A model generated the notes under the pieces. It was not told where the DNA came from and searched no databases. It saw nothing but the letters and a program-made list of their open reading frames with translations. The translations under genes were made by a program, and so were the position numbers. Shown in pieces: positions 9,964-17,042 of a stretch of 64,000 nucleotides of DNA. Numbering within the stretch: position 1 is the first letter of the stretch; every line of letters starts with the position of its first letter. The DNA comes from Paracoccus sp. JM45 (lineage in GTDB: Bacteria > Pseudomonadota > Alphaproteobacteria > Rhodobacterales > Rhodobacteraceae): contig NZ_QQVY01000001.1 of assembly GCF_003590715.1 (NCBI RefSeq), positions 186,001-250,000 on the forward strand, given 5' to 3'.

Positions 9964-10602
9964 TTAGTTTCCTTCCAACCATTCGGGGACGTTGAAGCCA
10001 GGGCAAGCTTTGGCGGCGTATTGGTTGTGGCCGCTGATGCGCTCGATGCCGGTGCGCGAACTGATCGCGTCGATCATGTGGCGCAGTGTGATGTCCTGCT
10101 GTGTGGTAAAGTTCTTGCCAAAGGCGTCGGTCTCGGCAGAACCGTATCCGCCGATCAGGCAGATGCCGATCGTGCCGGTGTTCTTGCCGATTGTATGGGC
10201 ACCGATGACGGTTTCCGCACGGCCGGCCAGTACCGTGCCATCGCGGTCGATAATCCAGTGATAGCCGATGTCACTCCAGCCATTGGCTTTGTGCCAACGC
10301 CGGATCTCGGCCAGTTTTTCGGCCATCGGGCGGCTTGCCATCCAATCGGGCTGCGTGGCGCTGCAATGCACGATAATTTCACGCACCGGATAGCGCGCAC
10401 TGCCCTGATGGATCATTGCAGATTGGCCGGTTACTGAGGTGGAAACGGGCTGCTCTGCAACGGGTTTGCCACCCGCAGCCAGCCATGCTTGGGCACCATC
10501 GCGGGTATTGGCACCGAACCAGCCATCGGCGCCGGTTTTGCCCACGTTATAGCCAAGCGCAATCAGACCGGTCTGGATCGACCGGATCGCATCTTTCGAC
10601 AT
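9964..10602 (-). CDS. Phage endolysin, N-acetylmuramoyl-L-alanine amidase
   Basis: A 212-residue protein. Residues 1-45 look like a peptidoglycan-binding repeat (IRSIQTGLIALGYNVGKTGADGWFG). Residues 72-205 form an Amidase_2/PGRP fold similar to T7 lysozyme: IIVHCSAT with zinc ligand H79, GYHWIIDRDGTVLAGR, and GHNQYAAKACPGF with ligands H192 and C200. It cleaves the bond between MurNAc and L-Ala to lyse the host. There is no signal peptide, so it needs a holin. An intrinsic terminator lies just upstream (10617-10642), so its expression may depend on antitermination or a separate promoter. Confidence 0.92.
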   Translation of the reverse strand: MSKDAIRSIQTGLIALGYNVGKTGADGWFGANTRDGAQAWLAAGGKPVAEQPVSTSVTGQSAMIHQGSARYPVREIIVHCSATQPDWMASRPMAEKLAEIRRWHKANGWSDIGYHWIIDRDGTVLAGRAETVIGAHTIGKNTGTIGICLIGGYGSAETDAFGKNFTTQQDITLRHMIDAISSRTGIERISGHNQYAAKACPGFNVPEWLEGN

Positions 10603-10616
10603 TTCGATTCTCCATT

Positions 10617-10642
10617 AAAAAAGCCCCGCGTGATGGCGGGGC
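10617..10642 (-). terminator. Intrinsic terminator just upstream of the endolysin gene
   Basis: GCGGGGC (10636-10642) and GCCCCGC (10623-10629) form a 7-bp GC stem with a 6-nt loop. Six T residues follow on the minus strand (10617-10622). The endolysin ATG is only 15 bp further on. Confidence 0.85.
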
Positions 10643-10814
10643 CGGGCTAAAGTGCATTTCAGGGGGGCTTGATTAGGTGCTCTGCTTGCACCGTTCATAT
10701 TGTGAAAGGGTCAATACGGCGGCCTTGTCCTGTAAGGGTGTCGGGGTCGACCTCGCGAGTACCTACCCATCAGGGTAGGTTGTCACCGGTGCCTCAGTGC
10801 TAGACAAACCATTC

Positions 10815-11039
10815 ATGGAAAAACATGATTTTGATTTTGATAAGCACATAACAGTCATCAGACCCGCAGTGGACTTTTCACATGACAAACGGGTTTCGTA
10901 TCTGGGCCAGATGTGGCGCTGCACAGGCGTGCGGCACATCGGGGGTGGCCAGCTTGAACTTTCGCTGTGTGTTCCAAACAGTGACCAAGGCCACCGCTAC
11001 GAAGTGACAGCGCTCAGTCAAACTGCTTCAGCAGCTTGA
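10815..11039 (+). CDS. Small plus-strand hypothetical protein in the lysis region
   Basis: A 74-residue protein from ATG 10815 (MEKHDFDFDKHITVIRPAVD). The frame also opens at a GTG at 10797. It contains VSYLGQMWRCTGVRHIGGGQLELSLCVPNSDQG, which reads like a compact beta-barrel and is coding-like. It is transcribed against the surrounding late operon, as phage morons often are. I do not recognise it. The rest of the gap (10643-10814, 11040-11195) shows no other gene. Confidence 0.5.
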   Translation: MEKHDFDFDKHITVIRPAVDFSHDKRVSYLGQMWRCTGVRHIGGGQLELSLCVPNSDQGHRYEVTALSQTASAA

Positions 11040-11195
11040 AATCGACGGTGCGCGTTGCGTCGCAGACTGACCGACCGGCCAATCAGGCTCGATGAACAAC
11101 CTCGCTTGACGCCAGTGCACAGGCGAAAAGCTGCGGCCTTGGGTCGATCATGAGGCAGGTGATTACGGCAAAGGTTGCACGCCAGTGAAAGCGGA

Positions 11196-11522
11196 TCATT
11201 TGCCGCTCCTCATAACTCGGATTTCCACCAAAATATCGCGCAACGCCGTGATGCGGTCACTCAGCTTATCGATCTCGTCTTCCGTGTGTCGCCGAGTGGC
11301 TGCATGTTCAAGACGCAGCTCCTGACGCATCTGCCGGACCTCGCCCTTCACATCGATCATCTCGTTGCCAACGAAGGATTGCGTGGCCGGTTCGGCCTTC
11401 ACTCTGGCATCACTACGTGCGCCCTGGATCAGAACACGGATGCCCAGAAGAACCGCGCCGATAATACTGCCAAGCACAGCGATCGTTTGCTCATCCAGCA
11501 GCGATTCTGGAATTTCGGACAT
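11196..11522 (-). CDS. Phage protein with one TM segment and a coiled coil
   Basis: A 108-residue protein from ATG 11522 (MSEIPESLLDEQTIAVLGSI). The frame extends further upstream, but only through the preceding gene. One hydrophobic segment (about residues 13-32) is followed by a charged helical stretch with heptad character (MIDVKGEVRQMRQELRLEH, TEDEIDKLSDRITALRD). The topology resembles Rz/spanin-like or other lysis-cassette membrane proteins. It sits between tail-fibre genes and the endolysin. Function is inferred from context only. Confidence 0.65.
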   Translation of the reverse strand: MSEIPESLLDEQTIAVLGSIIGAVLLGIRVLIQGARSDARVKAEPATQSFVGNEMIDVKGEVRQMRQELRLEHAATRRHTEDEIDKLSDRITALRDILVEIRVMRSGK

Positions 11523-11931
11523 CAATGCCACTCCTATAGGCTGCCAGTATCTCTGCGAAGGCCGCCACGATATAGACAGTAGCGGTTGATGGCGCTTCGG
11601 ATATGCCGGCGACATATGGCCAGCAAAATGCGAAAGAGATGCCAACCCAGAACCCCAGCCCCGCGACGGCGCCAATGCCGCGGATTATCGGCGACCTTTT
11701 CCACATGCCGTTGCGGTATAGCGCCACCAAGCGGTTCGTGGCGATGAACAGCGCCAGTAATCCAAGACTAATATCGTTCAGCCCGACGATAATGAATGCC
11801 CGGTAGGACACCGAAGTATCCATCGTGCTGCCCGGTGCAAGAAGCGTCAGGCCGAAGACAAAAATCATCATCGACGTGATCCATTCGGCAGCTCTGCCAT
11901 GCTTGTCGACAAGTTCGAGTATCGGCATCAT
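11491..11931 (-). CDS. Phage integral membrane protein of unknown function
   Basis: About 146 residues from ATG 11931 (MMPILELVDKHGRAAEWITS). There are four predicted transmembrane segments: IFVFGLTLLAPG, AFIIVGLNDISLGLLALFI, GIGAVAGLGFWVGISFAFCW and ATVYIVAAFAEILAAY. Its 3' end overlaps the start of the next gene by about 30 bases, typical of packed phage genes. It could serve as a holin or superinfection-exclusion protein. I do not recognise a family. Confidence 0.65.
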   Translation of the reverse strand: MMPILELVDKHGRAAEWITSMMIFVFGLTLLAPGSTMDTSVSYRAFIIVGLNDISLGLLALFIATNRLVALYRNGMWKRSPIIRGIGAVAGLGFWVGISFAFCWPYVAGISEAPSTATVYIVAAFAEILAAYRSGIDVRNSRIAAG

Positions 11932-11959
11932 GTGCAGCCTCCAACCTTGCGGCATGTCT

Positions 11960-12325
11960 TCATTGATCCCTCCGTCGCGCTTGCACACCCGTCATGCCGA
12001 TTGCCGCCAGCACCAGCATGGCCAAGCCGACTGCCACGCCACGATTGCGCCACGCGCCGGCAGCCATGATTGCACCACAGGCGACAGCTGCCGCGTCAAC
12101 GGCGCTGTCGCCGATGCCGGATCCGGCAAGCAGCATCTGCCCGCCTTCCCATGCGATCGCATAGGTCACAGCCACGATAATCGCCCCGCGCCATGCGCCG
12201 GATATCCAGCCCGCGACAGCCGTCAGGCAGATCCCGATCGCGAAATGGCCCAGCAGAACCGCGCCCCAGCTATAGGGGTCGGTTTGCGCATCGGGTGTGG
12301 CGAACATCCATACAAGAAATTCCAT
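11960..12325 (-). CDS. Phage integral membrane protein of unknown function
   Basis: A 121-residue protein from ATG 12325 (MEFLVWMFATPDAQ); a TTG precedes it at 12328. There are three or four hydrophobic segments (WGAVLLGHFAIGICLTAVAG, GAIIVAVTYAIAWEGGQ, AVDAAAVACGAIMAAG and VAVGLAMLVLAAIG). The start overlaps the stop of an upstream coding remnant (TGATG), which suggests the remnant was once a coupled gene. Holin-like features, unproven. Confidence 0.65.
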   Translation of the reverse strand: MEFLVWMFATPDAQTDPYSWGAVLLGHFAIGICLTAVAGWISGAWRGAIIVAVTYAIAWEGGQMLLAGSGIGDSAVDAAAVACGAIMAAGAWRNRGVAVGLAMLVLAAIGMTGVQARRRDQ

Positions 12326-12557
12326 CAAGGTCCCTCAATCCTGAAATTGCTAATTTGAACTGTCGAGTCCTCGACCGACGGCGCGACAAGGATGCCGAAC
12401 CACGCCCGCGATGACGTCACGGTGCCATCCATCGCAAAGCTGCCGGATGGCCCGACGGCAGTATCAACCACATTGTCCGAAAGTGTCGCATCATCGGCTT
12501 GTCGAACCCAGTCGCGATCCGGAAGTGCGGAACAGGGTGATACCGGTCGGTGTCTGT
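12325..12557 (-). pseudogene. Coding-like remnant without its own start
   Basis: This minus-strand frame reads SALPDRDWVRQADDATL, then DNVVDTAVGPSGSFAMDGTV and ...SRAWFGILVAPSVEDSTVQ. It ends ISNFRIEGP and stops in a TGATG overlap with the next gene. It looks like the end of a beta-sandwich (LamG-like) protein. No plausible start codon lies in frame, and the gene before it ends at 12558 in another frame. A frameshift or deletion in the receptor-binding module is likely. Confidence 0.4.
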
Positions 12558-13352
12558 TTACGGGGTGGTATTCATGCCCAAGCTGTATTGCTCGTTCAAG
12601 CGCGCACGGATTGCCGTGACGCGGCCGGCATAATCACCGCCCTGGATCAAGGACAGCGACCGGTAAAGGATTGCGCTCATGCCCCCGCCCGTTGCCTGAC
12701 CTGCCGCAATACGGTTGATCAGATAGGTCGAATGGACATTAGGTATTGATCCACGTTGCTCGCCGTTGATCCAAACCACGGCGTTGCCGCTTGCCGTCAT
12801 TTCGATTTCGTAAAGCCGGATGACTGGTGCAACGGCTGGGCTTATGGAAACATCGACATTGATGTTTGAACCGGCGTTTCTGGCAATACGCAATGTGTTG
12901 CCGCCCGAAAGCAGGAAAAGGTTTGTCCTGCCTCCCGATGCGTTCGCCTCGTTCTGCCCCGCGAAATACTGGTTGGCCGAGACAGATTTAAAGTCGGCGA
13001 CAAAGAAGAACCTGACCCCGACCAGATCCGCCTGCGTTGGCATTGTGAAGTAATCCGAAGGGTCCAGATCGACGCCATTGCCCGACACCGGCACACTGCC
13101 GTTGACCGTCAGATTGAATGCAGAACCCGCGCCCCCAAGGTTGGGAACCGCCGTGATGTTACCACCGCTTTTCGTGCCCTCGGCATATTTATGATCCATC
13201 GGAACCTGACCCGCACCGACGCCGTAGAACGTGCTGATGGGCGTTGTACTGGAAGGGCGCGTCCAAATCTTCAAACCGCCCACCCACAATCCGGTTTGCT
13301 CAACGCCATTAATGTAAGCCCTCTTCTGGTTGCGAAGGTAAATAACCGGCAT
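12558..13352 (-). CDS. Phage tail/receptor-binding protein with LamG-like fold
   Basis: A 264-residue protein, MPVIYLRNQKRAYINGVEQTG. The middle reads like a concanavalin/LamG sandwich: GVDLDPSDYFTMPTQ, VRFFFVADFKS, NTLRIARNAG, VIRLYEIEMTASGNAVVWING, and a final ALSLIQ-like SLSLIQGGDYAGRVTAIRA. Such modules end tail-fibre operons and may bind surface glycan. The start abuts the end of the preceding fibre-like gene. The fold is inferred from pattern; binding specificity is unknown. Confidence 0.65.
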   Translation of the reverse strand: MPVIYLRNQKRAYINGVEQTGLWVGGLKIWTRPSSTTPISTFYGVGAGQVPMDHKYAEGTKSGGNITAVPNLGGAGSAFNLTVNGSVPVSGNGVDLDPSDYFTMPTQADLVGVRFFFVADFKSVSANQYFAGQNEANASGGRTNLFLLSGGNTLRIARNAGSNINVDVSISPAVAPVIRLYEIEMTASGNAVVWINGEQRGSIPNVHSTYLINRIAAGQATGGGMSAILYRSLSLIQGGDYAGRVTAIRARLNEQYSLGMNTTP

Positions 13353-14032
13353 CAGCTTGCCTGCGAACTGAAAACGGCAGCAGTCGGGTTCGCTGTGGAA
13401 TACGCCAATGCTTCCGCATCCGTGGCGAATGATACCGCCGTGACGATGTTGCCCGTCCCCGTGATGGATGTCCCATTCACGGTTTTGAACGCGGTGGTTG
13501 GCTGCTTGCCGTCCAGTGCCGTTTGCAATCCGGTGGTGTCGGCGATGGCATGGGAATGTGCAGAAGGGGGAAACGTCGAAGGTTTCCCCGTAATGTCAGC
13601 GAAAGCATGCGTGTGGGCCGATGGCGGGAACGCCGCGGGCTTGCCGTCCACATCGTCCCAACCGACATCTGGTGCAGGCGCATCCTCAAGCGTCGTAACG
13701 CGCCCCTGAAGCGCGGTGGAGTCATAGGGTGCAGGCAGGTTAGCGATGGCATCAGCGTTAGCATTAACACCGGCAGCTAGTGCGCTGTCATCATACGGGA
13801 CAGGAAATGCTGCGATTTGTTCCAGCGCCAATGTTGCATCCGCTTGTGCTTCATCCACGCGGGCGGATAGCGCAGTGTCGTCATAGCCCCCGCCAGATGG
13901 CGCATCGACAGCAACGGGCACGCCCCCTGCCCCGTAGCCAAGGTACTGTCCCTCGATACCATCGGGCAACCTGGCAGCGCCATCCTTGCCCGCAACGCCG
14001 CGAAAGCCGACCTTGATCACTACGGGGTCCAT
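13352..14032 (-). CDS. Tail-fibre-like protein with HxH motifs
   Basis: A 226-residue protein starting MDPVVIKVGFRGVAGKDGAA. A coiled-coil-like alternating region (YDDTALSARVDEAQADATLA, ...YDSTALQGRVTTLED) is followed by tandem units GKPAAFPPSAHTHAFADI and GKPSTFPPSAHSHAIADT. The HTH/HSH triplets match the HxH metal-binding motifs of trimeric phage needle and fibre tips. The C-terminus is LQTALDGKQPTTAFKTVNGTS-like. It is probably a trimeric fibre shaft or adaptor. Confidence 0.75.
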   Translation of the reverse strand: MDPVVIKVGFRGVAGKDGAARLPDGIEGQYLGYGAGGVPVAVDAPSGGGYDDTALSARVDEAQADATLALEQIAAFPVPYDDSALAAGVNANADAIANLPAPYDSTALQGRVTTLEDAPAPDVGWDDVDGKPAAFPPSAHTHAFADITGKPSTFPPSAHSHAIADTTGLQTALDGKQPTTAFKTVNGTSITGTGNIVTAVSFATDAEALAYSTANPTAAVFSSQAS

Positions 14033-14307
14033 CAGCAGCCTCCTTCGGGTAACAAGTTCATGCGTCGGGCAAACCGCCAGCCGTCGCCTGCAGCGTAATA
14101 GGCGCTGACGACATAAAGGCGGGGCGGCAGATCCGGCAGGGTGAATTCGTATTCATCCCCCACCCGCACCCCGTCGATCGCGATGCAGGCGTCCTGCGTC
14201 TGGATACGAAGCTGCGTCGCCGCATAAGTGATCGCCTCGCCTGCATCATCCTCGAAGCGCATGACGAAAGGCCCCGACGCATCGGGCTTGTAGGGTATCG
14301 TGGTCAT
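14032..14307 (-). CDS. Small phage tail-region protein
   Basis: A 91-residue protein, MTTIPYKPDASGPFVMRFED, with an immunoglobulin-like strand pattern (LRIQTQDACIAIDGVRVG, YEFTLPDLPPRLYVVSAYYA). It overlaps the fibre gene start at 14032, so it is part of the same operon. Not recognised; probably a baseplate/fibre accessory. Confidence 0.65.
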   Translation of the reverse strand: MTTIPYKPDASGPFVMRFEDDAGEAITYAATQLRIQTQDACIAIDGVRVGDEYEFTLPDLPPRLYVVSAYYAAGDGWRFARRMNLLPEGGC

Positions 14308-14316
14308 AATGCGTCC

Positions 14317-15030
14317 TTAGACCGTAATGCCGATGGCCGCTGCATATGTGCGCGCCCATGCCCCGACCGTTCCCGCCTCTGCCGCCGACAGTGCGCGGTT
14401 CCAGATCATCGAAAGGGCGATGCGCGAAGACCCGGCGTAGGTTGCATGCGGAATGTTCCCGACGCGGATTGTGCCACTATTAAGTTCCCGCGCCTCGCTG
14501 GCGGGACTATTGTTGCTAGTCCCTGTTGTCAGGTTGTAAAGCGTGTTTGATCCGGTGGCGGGAATAGACGCGAGATACATGCCCCATTCAGTTGTTGATG
14601 CCGTGACCTGCGTTGTCTGGCCCGCAGGCGTTCCGACACGGCTGGATTGAAGCTGGACAAGACCAGTGCTCGCCCCCGAATAGATCGCAACTCCAGTTGG
14701 CGCAGACGATCCGCCTGGTGTATTGCCGACAAAGCCAACGGCATCGCTTGCCGTAACCTTCCGCGCGATAACAAGCATCGACATGGCCAAGGTCTCCGGC
14801 GTTGCTTCCGATAGATAGTTACTGCCATTCATCTGGTAGTTGTTTGCGTTCACAGTCGGGGAACCTACAACCGAAGGTGGGCCACCCGCACCAAATTGCG
14901 AAGTCAGGCCAGACCCAAGGAAAAGCGCCGATTGCAGGCCCGAGCGAGCGGGAATCTGGAATGCGGAAAACGGCGGGTAGATGTTTCCCGGCAGGGTTAC
15001 ATCGTCGCCAAGGTAAAGCATCTGTGCCAT
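14317..15030 (-). CDS. Phage structural protein, glycine/serine/threonine-rich, LamG-like
   Basis: A 237-residue protein, MAQMLYLGDDVTLPGNIYPP. The composition is rich in S, T, G and A, as usual for fibre-tip beta structures (GSPTVNANNYQMNGSNYLS, SGASTGLVQLQSSRVGTPAG). It ends with IALSMIWNRALSAAEAGTV, a motif common at the end of LamG/concanavalin-like phage proteins. It follows the SGNH fibre by five bases. Receptor-binding or structural role inferred. Confidence 0.65.
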   Translation of the reverse strand: MAQMLYLGDDVTLPGNIYPPFSAFQIPARSGLQSALFLGSGLTSQFGAGGPPSVVGSPTVNANNYQMNGSNYLSEATPETLAMSMLVIARKVTASDAVGFVGNTPGGSSAPTGVAIYSGASTGLVQLQSSRVGTPAGQTTQVTASTTEWGMYLASIPATGSNTLYNLTTGTSNNSPASEARELNSGTIRVGNIPHATYAGSSRIALSMIWNRALSAAEAGTVGAWARTYAAAIGITV

Positions 15031-15035
15031 GTGGC

Positions 15036-16976
15036 TTATCCTTTGATGATAAGGCTGGAAAGGGTGTCGCTTGCCAGCACATAGCCGCCAAGGGTGTTCA
15101 GGTGGAAATCGTCACGGAAAAGGCCGTGCGCGTTCTCAATCGCGAAGGCATCCCAGCGGTCATAGAAAGAAATGTATTCGTGGCCGTTGTCAGCGGCCCA
15201 CGCTTTGGCCGCGTCCCGATAATCGGAAAGGGGGGTTACGGTTGTTCCGTTGGTTTCGGGCGGAACGGCAATGATGAAACCCATATCGGGAACAGTCGAC
15301 CGGCAAGCAGCTATTATCGCCTCAATGCCCGCGATGTATTCAGACGGCGGGGATGTTGCCGTGCGATAGTCGTTCGTGCCCAGAATGATCAAGCCGATAT
15401 CTGCACCCATGTGCCCGACAGGCCCCGCCATGTATTCGGCATAGCTTTTTGCGCGGAATCCGGTTGTTCCGCCGTTCCCCATTTTTAGCAACTCGACGCC
15501 GTTGACATCGCGGGTAGTGTAGATCCCCGCCATTGAAACCGTGCCTGCGTTGCCGGTAGTGTCGATTTTGAGCGTGTGCGGGGTGTCAGTCAAGCCGGTG
15601 ATGGATGTCACGCGGAATGCGCCAGTGTTCACTGATGTTACAACTGTCCATGCGCCATCATCCACCTGATAGCGCCATGTGCCGCCGTATTGGTAGTCAT
15701 AGATGTGCATTTCCGTTGCGGTGACGCCCGCAAGCGTCATCGCCGCCGCCGTGCCTGTCGTGTATGCGCTTTGGCCGTCAGCGCCCGCCTTATATGGGAA
15801 CGTGCTTGCATCGCTGCCGTCCACATCAGTCCAGCCGGTGCGGTTCCACGTTGCAGGGCCGACTGCGTATCCATTGGCGGGGGAACGATATCCTTCCCCT
15901 GACAGCGCATAGTCCTCGATGATTCGAGTAACGAACGCCTGCGTGATCTCGGTGAACTCACACCAGCTGTCACCCATCATTGCAATTTTCAACTTGCCGC
16001 CTGCAACGCCCATCCGGACCTTGGCTAGCTTCATGCGCGCCCGCGACAGTGACGCGCCACCGCTGAAGCTATAATCCAGAACGGTTGACGGGTCGCGATC
16101 GGTTCCAGTGTCCTTCTGGTATCCGGGGATTTGCAGGCCGTCAGCGTCAACCCACATCAAAACGGAATTTGCCGCGCCGATAATCGGAACAACGTCAGAT
16201 GAGCCGTCAGTCTGCTTTGCAACATCCTGAACCGCGCTGGCCCGAAGATTCGGGGCCATGCCCGCGCCATCAAGCAGCCCTGACGACAGCCAAATCGGAA
16301 CTTTTCCCGCCGCATCGCTGAAGAGAGGAACGCTTTTGCAGTCAACGGCAACCGATTGCGAGATGTCTTTTGTAGCCTGCGCTCGCATGTTGGGGGCCAT
16401 GCCAACTCCATCAAGCAGGCCGTTAGAAAGCCAAAGCGGAACGCTACCCTTGGAATCGGTCAGGATCGGCACGCTTGCATTGTTGACCGATACGGTCGGC
16501 AACGCCTTGTCAAAATCGGCCTGCTCGACCTTGGCATCCACAATCTCACGCTTTGGATACCGCGCCGATACGCCCCAATATGGTGAGGTGGTAAACAGCG
16601 GGTCATCAGCAATTGCAGCCGCCGCGCGGATAACAAGGTCATTGCCTTCGCGGGTGAAAATAATGCCGATGTTATTTGGCAGATTGGCCTGCCCCCGATC
16701 GACCGCGCCAGTCCTCGACATAAAGCTGGACGTGCTGTTTTGCAGGTCCGCCTTGGTGTTGATCTCGTCCAGCAGGTCGTCCAGCGCATCTGGGTCGCCG
16801 ATGGCCTGCAAGACCGCAATCAGCATGGCGCGGATTTCGGCTTTGCTGGGGTTGTAGACCCCCGATGATGGATCACCCACAGGCAGCGGTGCTCCGGTCG
16901 GGGCGTTGGGCAGGCCGTCGCCGGTATAGCGCTGAAAGTCCCGCGTGAATTTCTGGATATCGGTCAAAACGGGCAT
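15036..16976 (-). CDS. Tail fibre with C-terminal SGNH/GDSL esterase domain
   Basis: A 646-residue protein from ATG 16976 (MPVLTDIQKFTRDFQRYTGD). Residues 1-160 resemble an N-terminal fibre-attachment region. Residues 168-285 contain a tandem repeat of period 47: SVPILTDSKGSVPLWLSNGL and SVPLFSDAAGKVPIWLSSGL, each followed by LDG-GMAPN-RA, plus a third degenerate copy. Residues about 328-646 are an SGNH hydrolase: block I MMGDSWCE (Ser about 337), block III ILGTNDYR (about 534), and block V RDDFHLN with the catalytic Asp-His (about 620). Phage SGNH fibres deacetylate surface polysaccharide. An intrinsic terminator precedes the gene. Confidence 0.88.
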   Translation of the reverse strand: MPVLTDIQKFTRDFQRYTGDGLPNAPTGAPLPVGDPSSGVYNPSKAEIRAMLIAVLQAIGDPDALDDLLDEINTKADLQNSTSSFMSRTGAVDRGQANLPNNIGIIFTREGNDLVIRAAAAIADDPLFTTSPYWGVSARYPKREIVDAKVEQADFDKALPTVSVNNASVPILTDSKGSVPLWLSNGLLDGVGMAPNMRAQATKDISQSVAVDCKSVPLFSDAAGKVPIWLSSGLLDGAGMAPNLRASAVQDVAKQTDGSSDVVPIIGAANSVLMWVDADGLQIPGYQKDTGTDRDPSTVLDYSFSGGASLSRARMKLAKVRMGVAGGKLKIAMMGDSWCEFTEITQAFVTRIIEDYALSGEGYRSPANGYAVGPATWNRTGWTDVDGSDASTFPYKAGADGQSAYTTGTAAAMTLAGVTATEMHIYDYQYGGTWRYQVDDGAWTVVTSVNTGAFRVTSITGLTDTPHTLKIDTTGNAGTVSMAGIYTTRDVNGVELLKMGNGGTTGFRAKSYAEYMAGPVGHMGADIGLIILGTNDYRTATSPPSEYIAGIEAIIAACRSTVPDMGFIIAVPPETNGTTVTPLSDYRDAAKAWAADNGHEYISFYDRWDAFAIENAHGLFRDDFHLNTLGGYVLASDTLSSLIIKG

Positions 16977-16994
16977 TGCGTGCGCCTCATATGC

Positions 16995-17017
16995 AAAAGG
17001 CCCGCGCAATGGCGGGC
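16995..17017 (-). terminator. Intrinsic terminator upstream of the SGNH fibre gene
   Basis: GCGGGC (17012-17017) pairs with GCCCGC (17000-17005) around a 6-nt loop. CTTTT follows on the minus strand. It lies between the tail-tip gene (ends 17043) and the fibre start (16976). Confidence 0.75.
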
Positions 17018-17042
17018 TGTTATCAGTCTTGTATGTTTATGC

